A stretch of 64,000 nucleotides of DNA, taken from Nematostella vectensis (lineage: Eukaryota; Cnidaria; Anthozoa; Actiniaria; Edwardsiidae). Shown in pieces: positions 44,613 through 56,102 of the stretch (position 1 is its first letter; each line of letters opens with the position of its first letter). A program made the position numbers and the translations under genes. The stretch lies in contig NC_064044.1 of NCBI RefSeq assembly GCF_932526225.1, positions 14,571,453 through 14,635,452 of the forward strand, read 5' to 3'. The notes under the pieces are model-generated. The model was not told the origin of the DNA and did no database searches. It worked only from the letters and a program-made list of their open reading frames with translations.

Positions 44613-45504
44613 GTAAGACTGAACAGTAGTTTGCCTATTTTTCTCACGAAAATAAAAATATGATTCGAAGAGGCCTCCTTCAAGAATTCTTTCCCCCTCT
44701 GGAAGTGAAAAGCTTAGTTTTAATCCCCAAAACCGGCACTGTGACCCCCCCCCCCCCCCCCCTTCCTCAATCTTTTCAATTTTTTCCGTGGGATTAATCA
44801 AAATCAATAAGAATTTTAATTTATTCAAGTTCTAAAATAAGTTATCTGATGTCTGGTTTGATGGTTGGGTTCATTTTGAAGTGTTTAAAGCATTAAAGCT
44901 TCTTTCCGTTGTAGCTGTTCTTGATCTAACCCAAAAGGTGTGAGTTTTTGGAGGCCTCCTGTACCAACTTAATTTTCATCCCCTGGAAGTGACTTTTGAG
45001 CTGATGATGATGATGATGATGATGATGATAATTAGAATATCCAGCAGTGAACAGTAACCCATACGGCTTAAATATTTGTCAATATTGATTCTTATTTCAA
45101 AACAAAAGCGACTTGAAAGTGGGCTTTTAAAAGATAACGTTTGGTGCTTCCAACTGTCATTAACTGCTATCACATATCATCAACTATCGTTTGAAAGGGG
45201 CCTTATGATGTTGTTAACAATAAAAAAGACATCAGCTTTTCTTTTTTTTCAATATCGACTTCATGACTCTATCCAAGATTAGGTTCAGGGAAGAAGTTTT
45301 ATGTATCAAAACTTAGTCACTCACCTTAGATTACTTTGCACACAGAGTAGCCTTGAAGAGAGGCATTTGATATCGTACCTGCCCCACAGTTTATTACCTC
45401 AAAAGCTTTTAAGTGATGTTTAGCAATCATTAGCTAAAGTTGACTCTTATAAGATTTCTCGGCTCAGGTCGCGTCTTTGTCTTTCGGTGGTTGAGACATC
45501 GGAA

Positions 45505-46700
45505 CCTTATGGCTGGTGTCTTCCTTTTCCCTCTCCCTGTTGACTATTTTTATGCAATTGATGTTTTTTTTGCTATTTCCCCTCTACACCAAAAATAAAT
45601 TAATGAACAGATTTGATTTTTAAATTAGAAATCTTCTTTTTAGGATTTCCTCTCCAAGTCTTTTTCCCATTACATTTATTCTAGAGGTAAAGATTTATTT
45701 CATTGGAGGTTGGATCCAGGGTTCCCAAAAACATCAAAATATAATGCATTACTGGGTGTATATTTGTAGATATTAATTCCCATGGGGATGGAAAATCACC
45801 ACTTAAAATGGTACATTAAAACTTCTGTATTGCATCTTATCTAAAATTGTGTCTGAAACTATATTCTATCTTTGAAATCCTGTTTCATCCATTACTTGTT
45901 CTTCGCAAGGACAAAACTTGTCAAAATGTAGCTTTACAAATGTACATTAATGGAACTTTTATTAATATACTACACAAAACCCAAAAAAGCAACAAGATAC
46001 CTTAACTTTATAACACTAGCAACAACCTTGTTCTTTTTCAATAATAGAATTCTGTTCACATAGCATGGATAGCATAGACATGGCCTCTTTAGAGGCCTGT
46101 GGTGGTGAAAGGGTTAAGATAATGTGAAAGGGGAAATGTCAAGAAATGCTCAATCAAATTATTTTCATTACTGTTATATTTTTTCACCAAACCTTTCAAG
46201 TTGAGTCAATTTCCTTTATATCTCCTCTCCCGTCGACTATTTTTTAGTCAATTTATATTCTTTGCTTCCCCTCTACCCCAAACATAGATCAATGAAAGGG
46301 TTTGGTTTGAAATTAGAAGTTAGCATTTTAGCACTGTCAGTGATGCCTTAGATGTTTTTTTTAGGATTTGCTTCCAAAATCAATTTGTTTTTTCTTCATT
46401 GCATTCATTTTGGAGTAGACCACCAACAACAAGGCCACCATATGGTAAAGGGTGGGTGCACCAATATGTAATGCATGAAAGGAGATATATTTTTGGATTT
46501 TAATTTCATTTTTCTGGATATTCTGTCCAATGAAGAAGAGAATCACCACTAAATCGATACATAATAATCACAGTATGGCGTCTAAACAGTCTAAATATAT
46601 TATTTCGAATCCATGTCCATGACATATTCTGCACAAGAGCAAAGCTTGTCGGAGTATTGTTTTTATTAAAAAAATATTCATAATGGAACTTCTATGATGG
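45505..46700. repeat. Diverged ~450-bp direct repeat, no gene
   Basis: About 45510-45960 and 46205-46690 share a series of blocks in the same order (for example CTCTCC, GACTATTTTTA, CCCCTCTAC, TTAGGATTT, ATAATGCATT/GTAATGCAT, AATCACCACTAAA). Ancient duplication of non-coding DNA upstream of EXOC3. Confidence 0.55.
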
Positions 46701-46970
46701 GACATAAGAATTTACCATTAGACTCTTGACAACTTTGACAGCCATATTTACACCAGAAATTGTGTTTGTTAACTTTGATGTACTGCATAATTTTAATTAT
46801 TGAATAAGGCCTGGATCCATTTGGTTGGTCCAATAAATAAATCTCAGTAAAGAGAAGGATCCTACATTCCCCAAAAATACCTCGATCAGTCAACACAAAA
46901 GGTGTATATATTAGCTTATGAGCACTGGCCCTTCCTGGGCAAAGAAACTATAGAAGGTCTCCCCGACGCG

Positions 46971-47253
46971 CAGGCGAGCGACACCGCGGAAATACGCTTT
47001 CGAGCGCACGATCAATAAATGTTATGATCAGCGGAGTATCCCAGAGGCGGACGTCCAAAGACTGAGAAACTTTAATATCACATTAAATAAAATTCCATGA
47101 ATAAAAAAAAGCAAAAAAAAAATATTATGTTGTCGCTTATCACTTCAGATTGATTTTTCCATCAAACTCCGATGTGAAATGCCTAATGGGCAATGCCGCT
47201 GATCAGAAACATGACGTCACGAAAACGTATTTCCGCGGTGTCCATGCGAGCTA
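46971..47253. repeat. Imperfect inverted repeat upstream of EXOC3
   Basis: ACACCGCGGAAATACG near 46981 and its complement near 47225 are the inner cores of arms that include TGATCAGCGG. Probably a foldback element close to the promoter. Confidence 0.65.
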
Positions 47254-47298
47254 GATCCATTTCAGATTTACCCAGAAACCATTGCGCTGATGTTTTTA

Positions 47299-47311
47299 AA
47301 ATGGCGGAAGA
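47299..47311 (+). promoter_or_regulatory. YY1/ETS-like promoter motif of EXOC3
   Basis: AAAATGGCGGAAG, about 120 bp before the start codon. AANATGGCGG motifs next to transcription starts are typical of TATA-less housekeeping promoters, and no TATA box is evident nearby. Confidence 0.45.
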
Positions 47312-47428
47312 AATTCTAAGCTCAGTCTGCTTATTATTGCTAGGAATTATGCTGTAGTGCGGGAATATACTGATCTTACACGTCTTTATTAATCTAGATT
47401 TACGTCAAGAAACGCTGTTGCAGTCGCC

Positions 47429-47503
47429 ATGTCTATTGATCTTCAAAACGCCAAAGCCGAAGCGCATGAAAATGCTGCCAAACTTGTCGCCACTATGCTT
47501 CAG
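47429..47503 (+). CDS. EXOC3: Exocyst complex component 3 (SEC6), exon 1
   Basis: First of nine exons of EXOC3 in the window; the gene runs off the right edge. EXOC3/Sec6 is a subunit of the octameric exocyst that tethers secretory vesicles to the plasma membrane before SNARE fusion. This exon starts at ATG 47429 (MSIDLQNAKAEAHENAAKL) and ends in phase 0 at GTTGGT. Exon phases agree across all nine exons, and the joined protein follows the family order: NPDSLDKVEQWRRR (exon 2), [15 protein letters not shown] (3), MEEVDGNL (5), KCLADLEATRDEF (6), ETLGKQLWLVLQRF (8), KVPGRPKRWKQKCFEV (9). Exon 6 is broken by a LINE, so this haplotype is probably null. Confidence 0.9.
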
Positions 47504-47707
47504 GTTGGTTTAAATGTCTCACAGTAATAACGTAGATTCTAAACTGTATGCGTTGTTGGTTCGCTTGTATCCAAGGTATGCTTCAGGTTTGCTAAGATGT
47601 ATCTTAATTTACCGTGGATTTTAAACCTGTATGCGTTGTGGTTTCGCTTATATCCAAAATTTTGGTAAAATTAAGCGAATGATGTACTTAAGTAATTAAC
47701 TTAACTC

Positions 47708-49497
47708 ATAACTTAAGGTTTTGGCACCTATTCTCGTCCACTTTATCTTTGAAATGTATTTCTCGCTAGAATTTCAAGTCAAAGAGGAATATTTTGCGTT
47801 GTTGAGCTTCTTCCACCTTAGAGTAATTGTGTAAAATTCGACCATTCTCACAAGTTTGTTTTCTTTTTACAGAGAAAAATCAAAGTTAAATACTTTTCCA
47901 TTTGGAAAAATAAAACGGAGAATTTGTTAAATTTTAGCAAAAAAACCCTCAGAAATAATCTCTGATAAATGTAGTTTGCAAAAGTGCATTTGATTCTAAT
48001 TTAAGCTTCATTTGGCTTCACACCAAGCGATTCAAAACTGACATTTTGCACGCGCAATAGGCTGCATTGCGTGACTTAAATTTGTTTTGAATCGTTTAAC
48101 ACATTGACCCCTCAACCGGCCTGTACCGGCTTTGGGAAGTACCCACAACCCAAAAAATTCATAAATGCAAAATAAACACAACAAGATGAAGATACTCAGG
48201 CATCAGTCTAAGGGATAAATGGTCTTGCAGATATGCATCCAACCAAGGTGTTGGCATCTACTCTTAAGCCAAATAATAGCACAGGTTCTTTGACAAATCT
48301 CAAATCGAACAAGGAGAGAAAAGCAGAATCACCCCTCTCTATAAAACGCTGAAAATACCACACAAGGATGAGAGATCAGCAAACACAGCTCAAGACACAA
48401 ATAGATACCTTTATTCTGATCCTCCAGGTACATTTCCATGGCCTCAAAACACAATGTCCACTCCTTGAAGGATTGTACAACCACAAAGATGTCTTTACGT
48501 ATTGCAAAGCATTCTGGGAGATCCAGGGGGAAATTCACGAGGGGAGGGCCAGTCAACACTCCTCTCCCCAAAGTCAGATGGTTTTTTATAAGTCTTTTCA
48601 CCCCGAAGCCAAACAAATCAATTCCAGGTCATACAGACCCAAAATAGCAGTGTAAACAATTTTGGAATTAATTTGGTTTCAGAAAAGACAACATTTAGGA
48701 GAGCTGTGGTGATTCATTAGAAAATTATTTTCTCATCCAGGCAAAGCTAAACAAGAAAAAATCATTATGAATCCACCTTTGCTTGCAAATATCCATAAGC
48801 AAAGCACTTAATTATGCCCCAAAAGACTTCATGATGTCCTGAGACACTCCTAATATGCTCATAGCTGTATTTTTGATGAAAAATACAAGCAACCATCAAC
48901 TTGTGCTGGCTTCAGCACAATGACGAGGGATTAAAAGTGGGGACCAGAAAGCACTGTTGGAAAGCTTGGATACCGCTGACTAGGTGCAGCTGTGTTTGAC
49001 TTTGACGGGCTGTATAAAACTCAGAATAGGGGGGGAGGTATCTGTTTTCAGTCTGTTTTTTTGTAAATTCAGCTAAAAAAAAGCCAGGAGTCAATGTGTT
49101 AAGTGGTCAAGAATAGGTGCCGTGACCGAGGCTCAAACATTGAAAGCTAACATGAAACTGAGGCTGAAACAAAGGGCAGAAAGCACCCTGGGACATCAAT
49201 AACTGAATGGCAGATTTGCAGAGCGGTTTTCATCACGATTGGTAAATGTTGGAAATTTTTACGTTTTTTTTTGTCCTCTCGTAGTGCAATCAAACACAAT
49301 TTTTGTATGTTTTTTTACGGTGCGTAAGATCATAATAATAAACATTCGTAAAAGAAAGCATGTTTTACCTACATTGTTTCTTTGACTCAATGTGTCAATT
49401 TCTGCTTGTTCTTCGTAGTTTACTAAATATTTGATATTATTTTTGTGATGTCGAGTATAGGTCCTGGACGAGAATAGGTGCCAATGCCTTAAGTTAT
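47708..49497. repeat. Long inverted repeat in EXOC3 intron 1 enclosing a transposon
   Basis: 33-bp arms (GGCACCTATTCTCGTCCA and its complement, plus CCTTAAGTTAT) at 47708-47740 and 49465-49497. A further direct copy of the arm core lies at about 49106. Probably an old foldback or DNA element, invaded by the TTAA element inside it. Confidence 0.6.
48100..49098. mobile_element. ~1-kb TTAA-site DNA transposon in EXOC3 intron 1
   Basis: Starts CACATTGACCCCT and ends with the near complement AGGAGTCAATGTG, flanked on both sides by TTAA (48096-48099, 49099-49102). PiggyBac or Kolobok-type target site. No transposase recognised; non-autonomous. Confidence 0.72.
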
Positions 49498-49776
49498 TTC
49501 CTGTAGAAATTATGTTATGTAGTTATTTGAACAATAGTTGCTTAAATCAGCTCATTTATTTATTATTTTAGGCCATGTTACAATCATGTTTGAGGCTAGT
49601 GTGAGCGAACTCACACTACTGTATTTTGTTTATGTTTTCTAAACTCTTCAAATAAGCTCTGGATTTCTTAGAAACTCCTGTCCATTACAAACATTAATAG
49701 TCTTTGCAAAGTTCACACCAGAGGTAGCATTTCTTGTTTGCACACTATGTATTTCTTTATATTGTTTGTAGAGAAT

Positions 49777-49897
49777 ATATGTTATTTACCAGCTGGGAAG
49801 TCCGTATCATGAATACCGTGACTGAGGTCAGTATTTTCAAAGCCAAGGTCACGGTATTTCATGATATGGGCCGACCCTTAGCTGGGAAATAACATAT
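49777..49897. repeat. Foldback element in EXOC3 intron 1
   Basis: Arms of ~46-50 bp starting ATATGTTATTT and containing CCAGCT, TATCATGAA and TACCGTGAC, with their complements, around a ~25-bp loop. Confidence 0.8.
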
Positions 49898-51462
49898 TTT
49901 TTTTTTTCAATAGATTTTCCAACTTTGTTTACCTTACGGGCTTAAGGTTGCATGAGTCAAGTTTTTGCTTCAGGACTTTTGTTGATGTTCTTGAAGATTT
50001 TGTTTGCTCATGATCATTCAATAAACTCCATTTTGTATTTCCACACAAGGCTTTTAATTCTCCAGAAATACAGAACCTCCAAAGAAGACATTCTCTGAGT
50101 TTTGACCAACAATTTTGTAAACATAATTTAGTCCAAATTGATGCATCTCTCTAAACTTGAACTGATCGTAGAAATGTCTTATTTTGCTTTAAATCCTCAC
50201 TAAATATTCACTAAAGAACTTCTATTGAATGTGGATACGTTAAGCTGGTTATGCAGGTAAATTCCTAGAGTGATTGGTCATTTTTCTTTGTATGAAGAGA
50301 CGATTTGCTGCTTTTTCTATCCCAAATAAACTTTCAGCAAACTTGAAATTGTCGCACGCTTTGCAAAATCATTATGGCGGAAAATTGTCAAAAGACAGGG
50401 AGTTTGAAGTCAATGATTCTAGATAAAATGACAAATAAATGGCCGTTACAATGCGAAGATCTATAACCTTGGGAGTAAAAAGCCAGTTTTTGATGGTCAT
50501 TTTACAAATCTTCTTACCATTTGAGCTTTGGAGGTGAGCGGTCCAGTATTGCGAGAGGCAATCAGAGCGCACGATTTGATGGATACCGGGCCCCACAAAA
50601 AATAATATGCTTTCATTGCTGCAGGATTTCTTGCAAGAGGATGCATTTTAATTATGTGTCCTATGTATGTATGCGGCCACAGGCAGCCCATCTTGAAAGA
50701 CATGAACTAAAAGAAGACACAAGCAACTATCAACACACTTCTACTTCCCCTGGTCTTTGTGTGTAGCAACACCACATCTCCTATACACTTTGCTCTTGCT
50801 ATACTAAATAATTGATAACTCAGTGCAAGTTCTGTGAAACAAAAAGCCTGCAAGCTGATTATTTCTTCATACAGACCGAGCAAGTGAGGTTAATAAAAGT
50901 TTTATTATATGCCATTTTTTAGCATATGTTGCCGAAAGAAACGTAAAGTTCTGGCAAACAGTACAAAACACAGGGAGCCCATTCAAATCAGCGCATTGTT
51001 TAGTTATAGCATGTGCTTAGTTTGTAAATATCAATTAGGTCACAAACTCTTCAATAAAACTCCTTCCAAATACATATTTCTTACTCTTTATTGCATCCAT
51101 TCATGTTTGGAACACTAATTTTATACCCTCATGTCAATTTTTTTCAGAAATATTTGGGTTTTGCAAACACTCGATTTCAAGCCTAAAGGCTTAAATTCAG
51201 ACAAGGGTGGAAAGTTATTCCCAAACTAAGTCACGCTACTTCTGCTGAATTTATTTGTATTTAAATAAAATCAACACACAGAATAAATTTCTCCAATATA
51301 TCACTTGATTGATGATGGAGCTAACTTCTGATGGCAATTGCTGCCATTATAAAGCACAGGCGAAATTTCAGCTGCGATTTGAAATAACACCTTACCTTAA
51401 AATTAGTCATGGAAACAGGTCTGACCACGACGTCTCTGCAAAAAAATTAGACAAAAAAACAT
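49898..51462. other. EXOC3 intron 1, no further gene
   Basis: AT-rich intron sequence; open frames here lack any recognisable product. Confidence 0.6.
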
Positions 51463-51595
51463 CCAGAGGGGGCAAGATTTTGTTTGCATTTGATACAAAG
51501 AGTCGGGTGGGTCACTTTTGCGTACTCAGAATACTAATTCTATACCCACCCGACCACTCTTTGTATCAAACGCAAACAAACTCCTCCCCCTCTGG
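51463..51595. repeat. Inverted repeat in EXOC3 intron 1
   Basis: Arms of ~50 bp (CCAGAGGGGG, TTTGATACAAAGAGT, GGGTGGG and complements) with a ~33-bp loop. Confidence 0.8.
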
Positions 51596-51772
51596 CTCCC
51601 TGTGTACAAAACAGGCCTGTTGTGCCAAGTGCAATGTTAATTAATTTTTAATCCTTACAATGTATATGATTCAGCTTCCCTTTAGAGAAAGGCACTCTTT
51701 GGCTGAGAGGTGTGCCTCTGTTATAGTCTAAAAATGAAATCAGTTAATATTGATACTGTAAATATTTTTTAG

Positions 51773-51829
51773 AATCCAGACAGTTTGGATAAGGTGGAGC
51801 AATGGAGAAGGCGTGTGATGCGCAACAAG
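51773..51829 (+). CDS. EXOC3: EXOC3 exon 2
   Basis: 57 bp, acceptor TTTTTTAG, donor GTAAGG, phase 0 both sides. Encodes NPDSLDKVEQWRRRVMRNK, a strongly conserved N-terminal Sec6 segment. Confidence 0.9.
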
Positions 51830-52355
51830 GTAAGGGAAGACCGTGTTTCGATGAAAATAAAAGTTGTAATTGTTTCATGAATTCACATTAAAGATAATGT
51901 AATTTTGTGTGTAAATCTAGGTTTTCAAAGAAGGTTGCACTTCTTTAATTTTAGGGTTGGGAATGTAGTAGGATTCATGTTTATATGCCTGTAAACTTTC
52001 AAATGCTTTTCAATGTACAGGATTCAGCCAACTAAACATTCTTTAAAATAGTTGTACAAAATATAAATATTAAGTTAATAAGTTATACCATTGCAGAAGG
52101 GAAATCTAATGATGATCTAATGAGATAGCACTCTTTATTTTGCATCATTGAATTTAAAGATTCCACTGTAATCAGCTATTGAGCCACAACACAAATACCT
52201 GGTTTATCACTTCCTTTGATTGCCCAAGTAGAATATGCACAAGTCTTGAGTACTTTCAAGTGAAGGTTAGGTTACTCGAGACCTGCACTGTTTTGGTAAT
52301 ATGGTATCAGTATTAAATTGCATTTATTTTATCTACTCTTTGCTGCCCACTCCAG

Positions 52356-52435
52356 GCTTCAGTAGAAGCAAGACTTAAAACAGCAGTACAGTCCCAACTA
52401 GAGGGAGTCCGCACTGGACTTGGACAGTTACAAGG
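52356..52435 (+). CDS. EXOC3: EXOC3 exon 3
   Basis: 80 bp, acceptor CCCACTCCAG, donor GTAATG, ends in phase 2. Encodes [11 protein letters not shown] through LGQLQ. The donor region is the apparent seed of the 44-bp minisatellite that follows. Confidence 0.9.
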
Positions 52436-53162
52436 GTAATGTAATCTGCTCAGATAAGACTGATAGGCCCAGATAGGGTAAGATAGCTACAGGGGTAATG
52501 TAATACATCCTGACAGGACTTATACAATAGCTACAGGGGTAATGTAATGCATCCAGGCAGGACTTATAAGATAGCTACAGGGGTAATGTAATACATCCAG
52601 ACAGGACTCATACAATAGCTGCAGGGGTAACGTAATACATCCAGGCAGGACTTATACAATAGCTACAAGGGTAATGTAATACATCCAGACAGGACTTATA
52701 CAATAGCTACAGGGGTAATGTAATACATCCAGGCAGGACTTATACAATAGCTACAAGGGTTATGTAATACATCCAGACAGGACTTATACAATAGCTACAG
52801 GGGTAATGTAATACATCCAGACAGGACTTATACAATAGCTACAGGGGTAATGTATTACATCCAGGCAGGACTTATAAGATAGCTACAAGGGTAATGTAAT
52901 ACATCCAGACAGGACTTATACAATAGCTACAAGGGTAATGTAATACATCCAGACAGGACTTATACAATAGCTACAAGGGTAATGTAATACATCCAGACAT
53001 GACTTATACAATAGCTACAAGGGTAATGTAATACATCCAGACAGGACTTATACAATAGCTACAAGGGTAATGTAATACATCCAGACAGGACTTATACAAT
53101 AGCTACAGGGGTTATGTAATACATCCAGACATGACTTATAAGATAGCTACAGGGGTTATGTA
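52436..53162. repeat. 44-bp intronic minisatellite, main part
   Basis: The unit contains ATAGCTACAAGGGTAATGTA and ATACATCCAGACAGGACTTA. The ACAAGGGTAATGTAAT portion copies the exon 3 donor (TTACAAGG|GTAATGTAAT). About 16 copies here; the array is split by two retroelements and resumes at 54544-54735 and, degenerate, at 55671-55862. Confidence 0.93.
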
Positions 53163-54543
53163 TAACTCTTCGCTGAGAGAGGGATGCGTACCAGATCAGC
53201 TGAAGGAATCAATCATCCGCCCTATCCCTAAGTGTTCTCCACCCAAGAAACCACAGGATGACTTAAGGCCCATAACGTTAACATCTCAGCTCGCCAAGGT
53301 CCTTGAAGGATTCACCCTACAGTCTCTATTTAAGCAAGTAATTGATAAGTTGGTCTCTAGGCAGTTTTCTTTGAAAGGAAAATCCACCACTCAAGCATTA
53401 ATTTATTGTCTGCATACAATACTTGAGTCTTTAGACAGAGGCGAGAATTATATTCATATATTTTTTGCCGATTTTTCGTAAGGTTATGACTTAGTAGACC
53501 ACAATGTATTGGTGCAAGAGCTTGACCTTCTGGCCGTAGATGCCCATCTTAAGCAATGGGTGAGTGCATTTCTTACTGCTAGACCTCAAAGAGTCATGAT
53601 CAATGGGGTTTTGTCTGAGTATGTACGTCCCCATGGGGGTATCCCTCAGGGCACTAAAATCGCGCCTCTCTTATTTGCCGTCTTAGTAAACAGATTAGTA
53701 GATAACTGGCCGTATAGGGTAAAATATGTTGATGATACCACTATTTATGAGGTTGTACCAAGATGCTCGCCTAGTTACCTTCCTTTTATCGCTAATGAAA
53801 TCTGTGGGTTTGCAACACAACGCGGCATGCGATTAAATCCTAGCAAGTGTAGGGAGCTAGTAATTAATTTCCTAAAATATCAACCATCTCCCACATGTGC
53901 ACTCAATTTAATGGGCTCAACTATCAAAAGGGTTACCTGCTACAAGTTTCTTGGAGTTTTCATTAGTCATGACCTGTCTTGGAATAATCATGTAGAACAC
54001 GTGTTCAGTAAGGCAAATAAGCGCCTGTACGCGTTAAGACTTCTCAAAAAGGCTGGCTTATCAGTACATGATTTGTGTACTATTTATTGCGCGCTCATAA
54101 GGTCTGTACTCGAGTATGCGTCGCCAGTGTGGGCTGCTCTACCGGAATACCTATCTGAGCACCTGGAGTCTATACAGAAAAGAGCTTTAAAAATCATTCT
54201 AAGGCACGAATATACGAGCTATAGTAGTGCCCTTGCCTCAACGTCTCTCCAATTTTTGTCTGAGAGAAGGGATGAAGCATGTCGGAAATTTATGGCAAGA
54301 GCTAAAACTGTTGAACCCTTAAAATCTGTGGTTAATAACATGACAACTGTCCAACATGGATATAATTTGAGATCAGGAAATGAGAAAATAATAGGACCGC
54401 AAGCTAAAACTTGTAGGTTTAGAGATTTTGTGACTGTGCGCTATTGTTAGTTTCTGTGTGACGACCTCTCACTTGTAATTCAGCCATGATAGCTGCAATG
54501 GTGTAGAAATAAACATATATTATTATTATTATTATTATTATTA
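53163..54543 (+). mobile_element. 5'-truncated LINE with RT frame and (ATT)n tail
   Basis: RT frame 53164-54450 with motifs PIPKCSPPKKPQDDLRPIT, FADFS then a TAA (53479-53481), GYDLVDH, GGIPQGTKIAPLL, the catalytic YVDDTT and NPSKC. The endonuclease is absent because the copy is 5'-truncated. It ends with AATAAA-like sequence and an ATT-repeat tail. It landed inside the 44-bp minisatellite in the sense direction. CR1/L2/Rex-like by motif; the exact clade is uncertain. Confidence 0.9.
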
Positions 54544-54735
54544 TACATCCAGACATGACTTATAAGATAGCTACAAGGGTAATGTAATACATCCAGACAG
54601 GACGTATAAGATAGCTACAAGGGTAATGTAATATATCCAGACATGAAATATACGATAGCTGCAAGGGTAATGTAATACATCCAGACATGACTTATACGAT
54701 AGCTACCAGGGTAATGTAATATATCCAGACAGGAC
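54544..54735. repeat. 44-bp minisatellite, middle part
   Basis: Continuation of the array between the two retroelements. Confidence 0.9.
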
Positions 54736-55670
54736 ATAATACACCAAAAACTGGAAATCGACTCTGCCAAATTTTCGTCTTCAATAAGACTTCTTCAGGG
54801 CAGACTGAAGAAGGTGAATCGTTACAAGCTTATTTACATCAGAATAGTGGCGCGAGACGCAAAAACATTACAACTGACAAAAACATGCATTTTCTAGAAT
54901 AGCGCGCGCTATGGATAAAAAGAATTTACACATCTCTACGTGGGTTCCTACTACAAAAAAAGTCATCACTATTAAGACCCCGCGGGTAGATAGACTTAAG
55001 CCGATAAGCTCTCTGGCCTTCCCTTTCCCTAAGCTGAGCCTCAGAGTTACACTTATCTATAAGTTGTACCATAACATTATTAAGACCTAAATGATTGTTG
55101 CAATGAAAATGTTGATAGATAAGGTCATCCTTAACTCTTTCACTAACCGGTAAACTAGGGTGCTTATTCAACCTACTTTTATGATTATTAAAACGCTTCC
55201 TAAAACTATTGATAGTAGACCCTACGTATTGCTTGCTACACATAGAGCAAGTAATTAGATAAACAACAAAATCTGAGTTACAGTCCAAGTCAAAATTAAT
55301 GACATATTTCTTATTAGTAACTGTACTGCGAAACTCCCGCCCTGTCTTAAGAAAGTTACACACCCTACACCTTTTACCTCTCTAAGAGAGGAGTGCACCA
55401 ACATATCCTTTAAACTCCTAGGTTTCCTATAAGCCACCATAGGTACCGTACCAATAGCACCCCTACATCTACTAGAAGATTCTAGAACTGGCTGTAAATT
55501 ACGAAGAATTCTGTAAATTACGAATTTCTTGTAACGATTCACCTTCTTCAGTCTGCCCTGAAGAAGTCTTATTAAAGACGAAAATTTGGCAGAGTCGATT
55601 TTCAGTTTTTGGTGTATTGTATTCATTGTTCTGGTACGAGATCGCAACAGTTTGGGCTTTTTGATTCTAT
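54736..55670 (-). mobile_element. Penelope-like element fragment with GIY-YIG endonuclease and inverted ends
   Basis: The minus strand encodes PMVAYRKPRSLKDMLV and, after a frame change near 55360, a GIY-YIG domain (54926-55363: VYLITCSMCSKQYVGST, then RFNNHKS). This is the C-terminal endonuclease of canonical Penelope-like elements. About 91-bp inverted repeats sit at both ends (54738-54828 and 55528-55618), each containing CTTCTTCAGGGCAGACTGAA. The RT itself is missing. Inserted in the 44-bp array. Confidence 0.85.
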
Positions 55671-55862
55671 TCAGACAGGACATACAAGATAGCTACAAGG
55701 TTAATGTAATAGATCCAAAGAGGACTTATAAAATGGATTTATAAGGTAGCTATAACATCAATATAATGCAGTACATCCAGACAGAACATATCAGATAACT
55801 ACATGGGTAATATAATGGAGTACATCTAGACAGGAGTTGGACAGCTACAGGACTAATATAGT
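55671..55862. repeat. 44-bp minisatellite, degenerate right end
   Basis: Four to five diverged units up to shortly before the exon 4 acceptor. Confidence 0.75.
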
Positions 55863-55908
55863 TGCTGTTGATGGGTATTCACTGATTTTTTGTTATATTT
55901 TTTAATAG

Positions 55909-55941
55909 GGCTCTGCAAGATATCAAACAGATCAAGCAAAG
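55909..55941 (+). CDS. EXOC3: EXOC3 exon 4
   Basis: 33 bp, acceptor TTTTAATAG, donor GTTGGT. Completes the split Gly of exon 3 and encodes ALQDIKQIKQ, ending in phase 2. Confidence 0.85.
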
Positions 55942-55956
55942 GTTGGTTGGTTTCAG

Positions 55957-56077
55957 GGTTGGTTGATGGGGACCTGAAAGGCCTGTCTAAGCTCTGATGT
56001 TTCTGACATATCCTTTTTATTGTTTAGTATGGAGGAAGTTGATTGGAACCTAAAGAAACAGCCTGTATGAGCTAGCA
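55957..56077 (+). repeat. Two degenerate tandem copies of the exon 5 start inside intron 4
   Basis: GGTTGATGGGGACCTGAAAG at 55961 and GTTTAGTATGGAGGAAGTTG at 56022 repeat the acceptor and first bases of exon 5 (GTTTAGCATGGAGGAGGTTG, from 56097) at spacings of ~77 and ~74 bp. The second copy keeps an AG acceptor but reaches TGA after 14 codons. Most of the 161-bp intron is thus duplicated exon sequence. Confidence 0.8.
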
Positions 56078-56102
56078 ATTATATATTTTTTATTTTGTTT
56101 AG

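Larger units (their letters stand above)
26440..45504. repeat. Segmental duplication, copy B
   Basis: Direct, near-identical copy of 13808-26274. Relative to copy A it has a TTAA transposon (31653-34106), a Gypsy element (39969-44349), about four fewer units in the 36-bp array and several fewer units in the 34-bp array. The first bases match copy A from GTCTAGGCCTATACTGCAC. Confidence 0.95.

Noticed and set aside
55540-55600. CTGAAGA...GAAA in the Penelope-like inverted end as a hammerhead
   Set aside because: No convincing stem II between the two core strings and no cleavage triplet in place.
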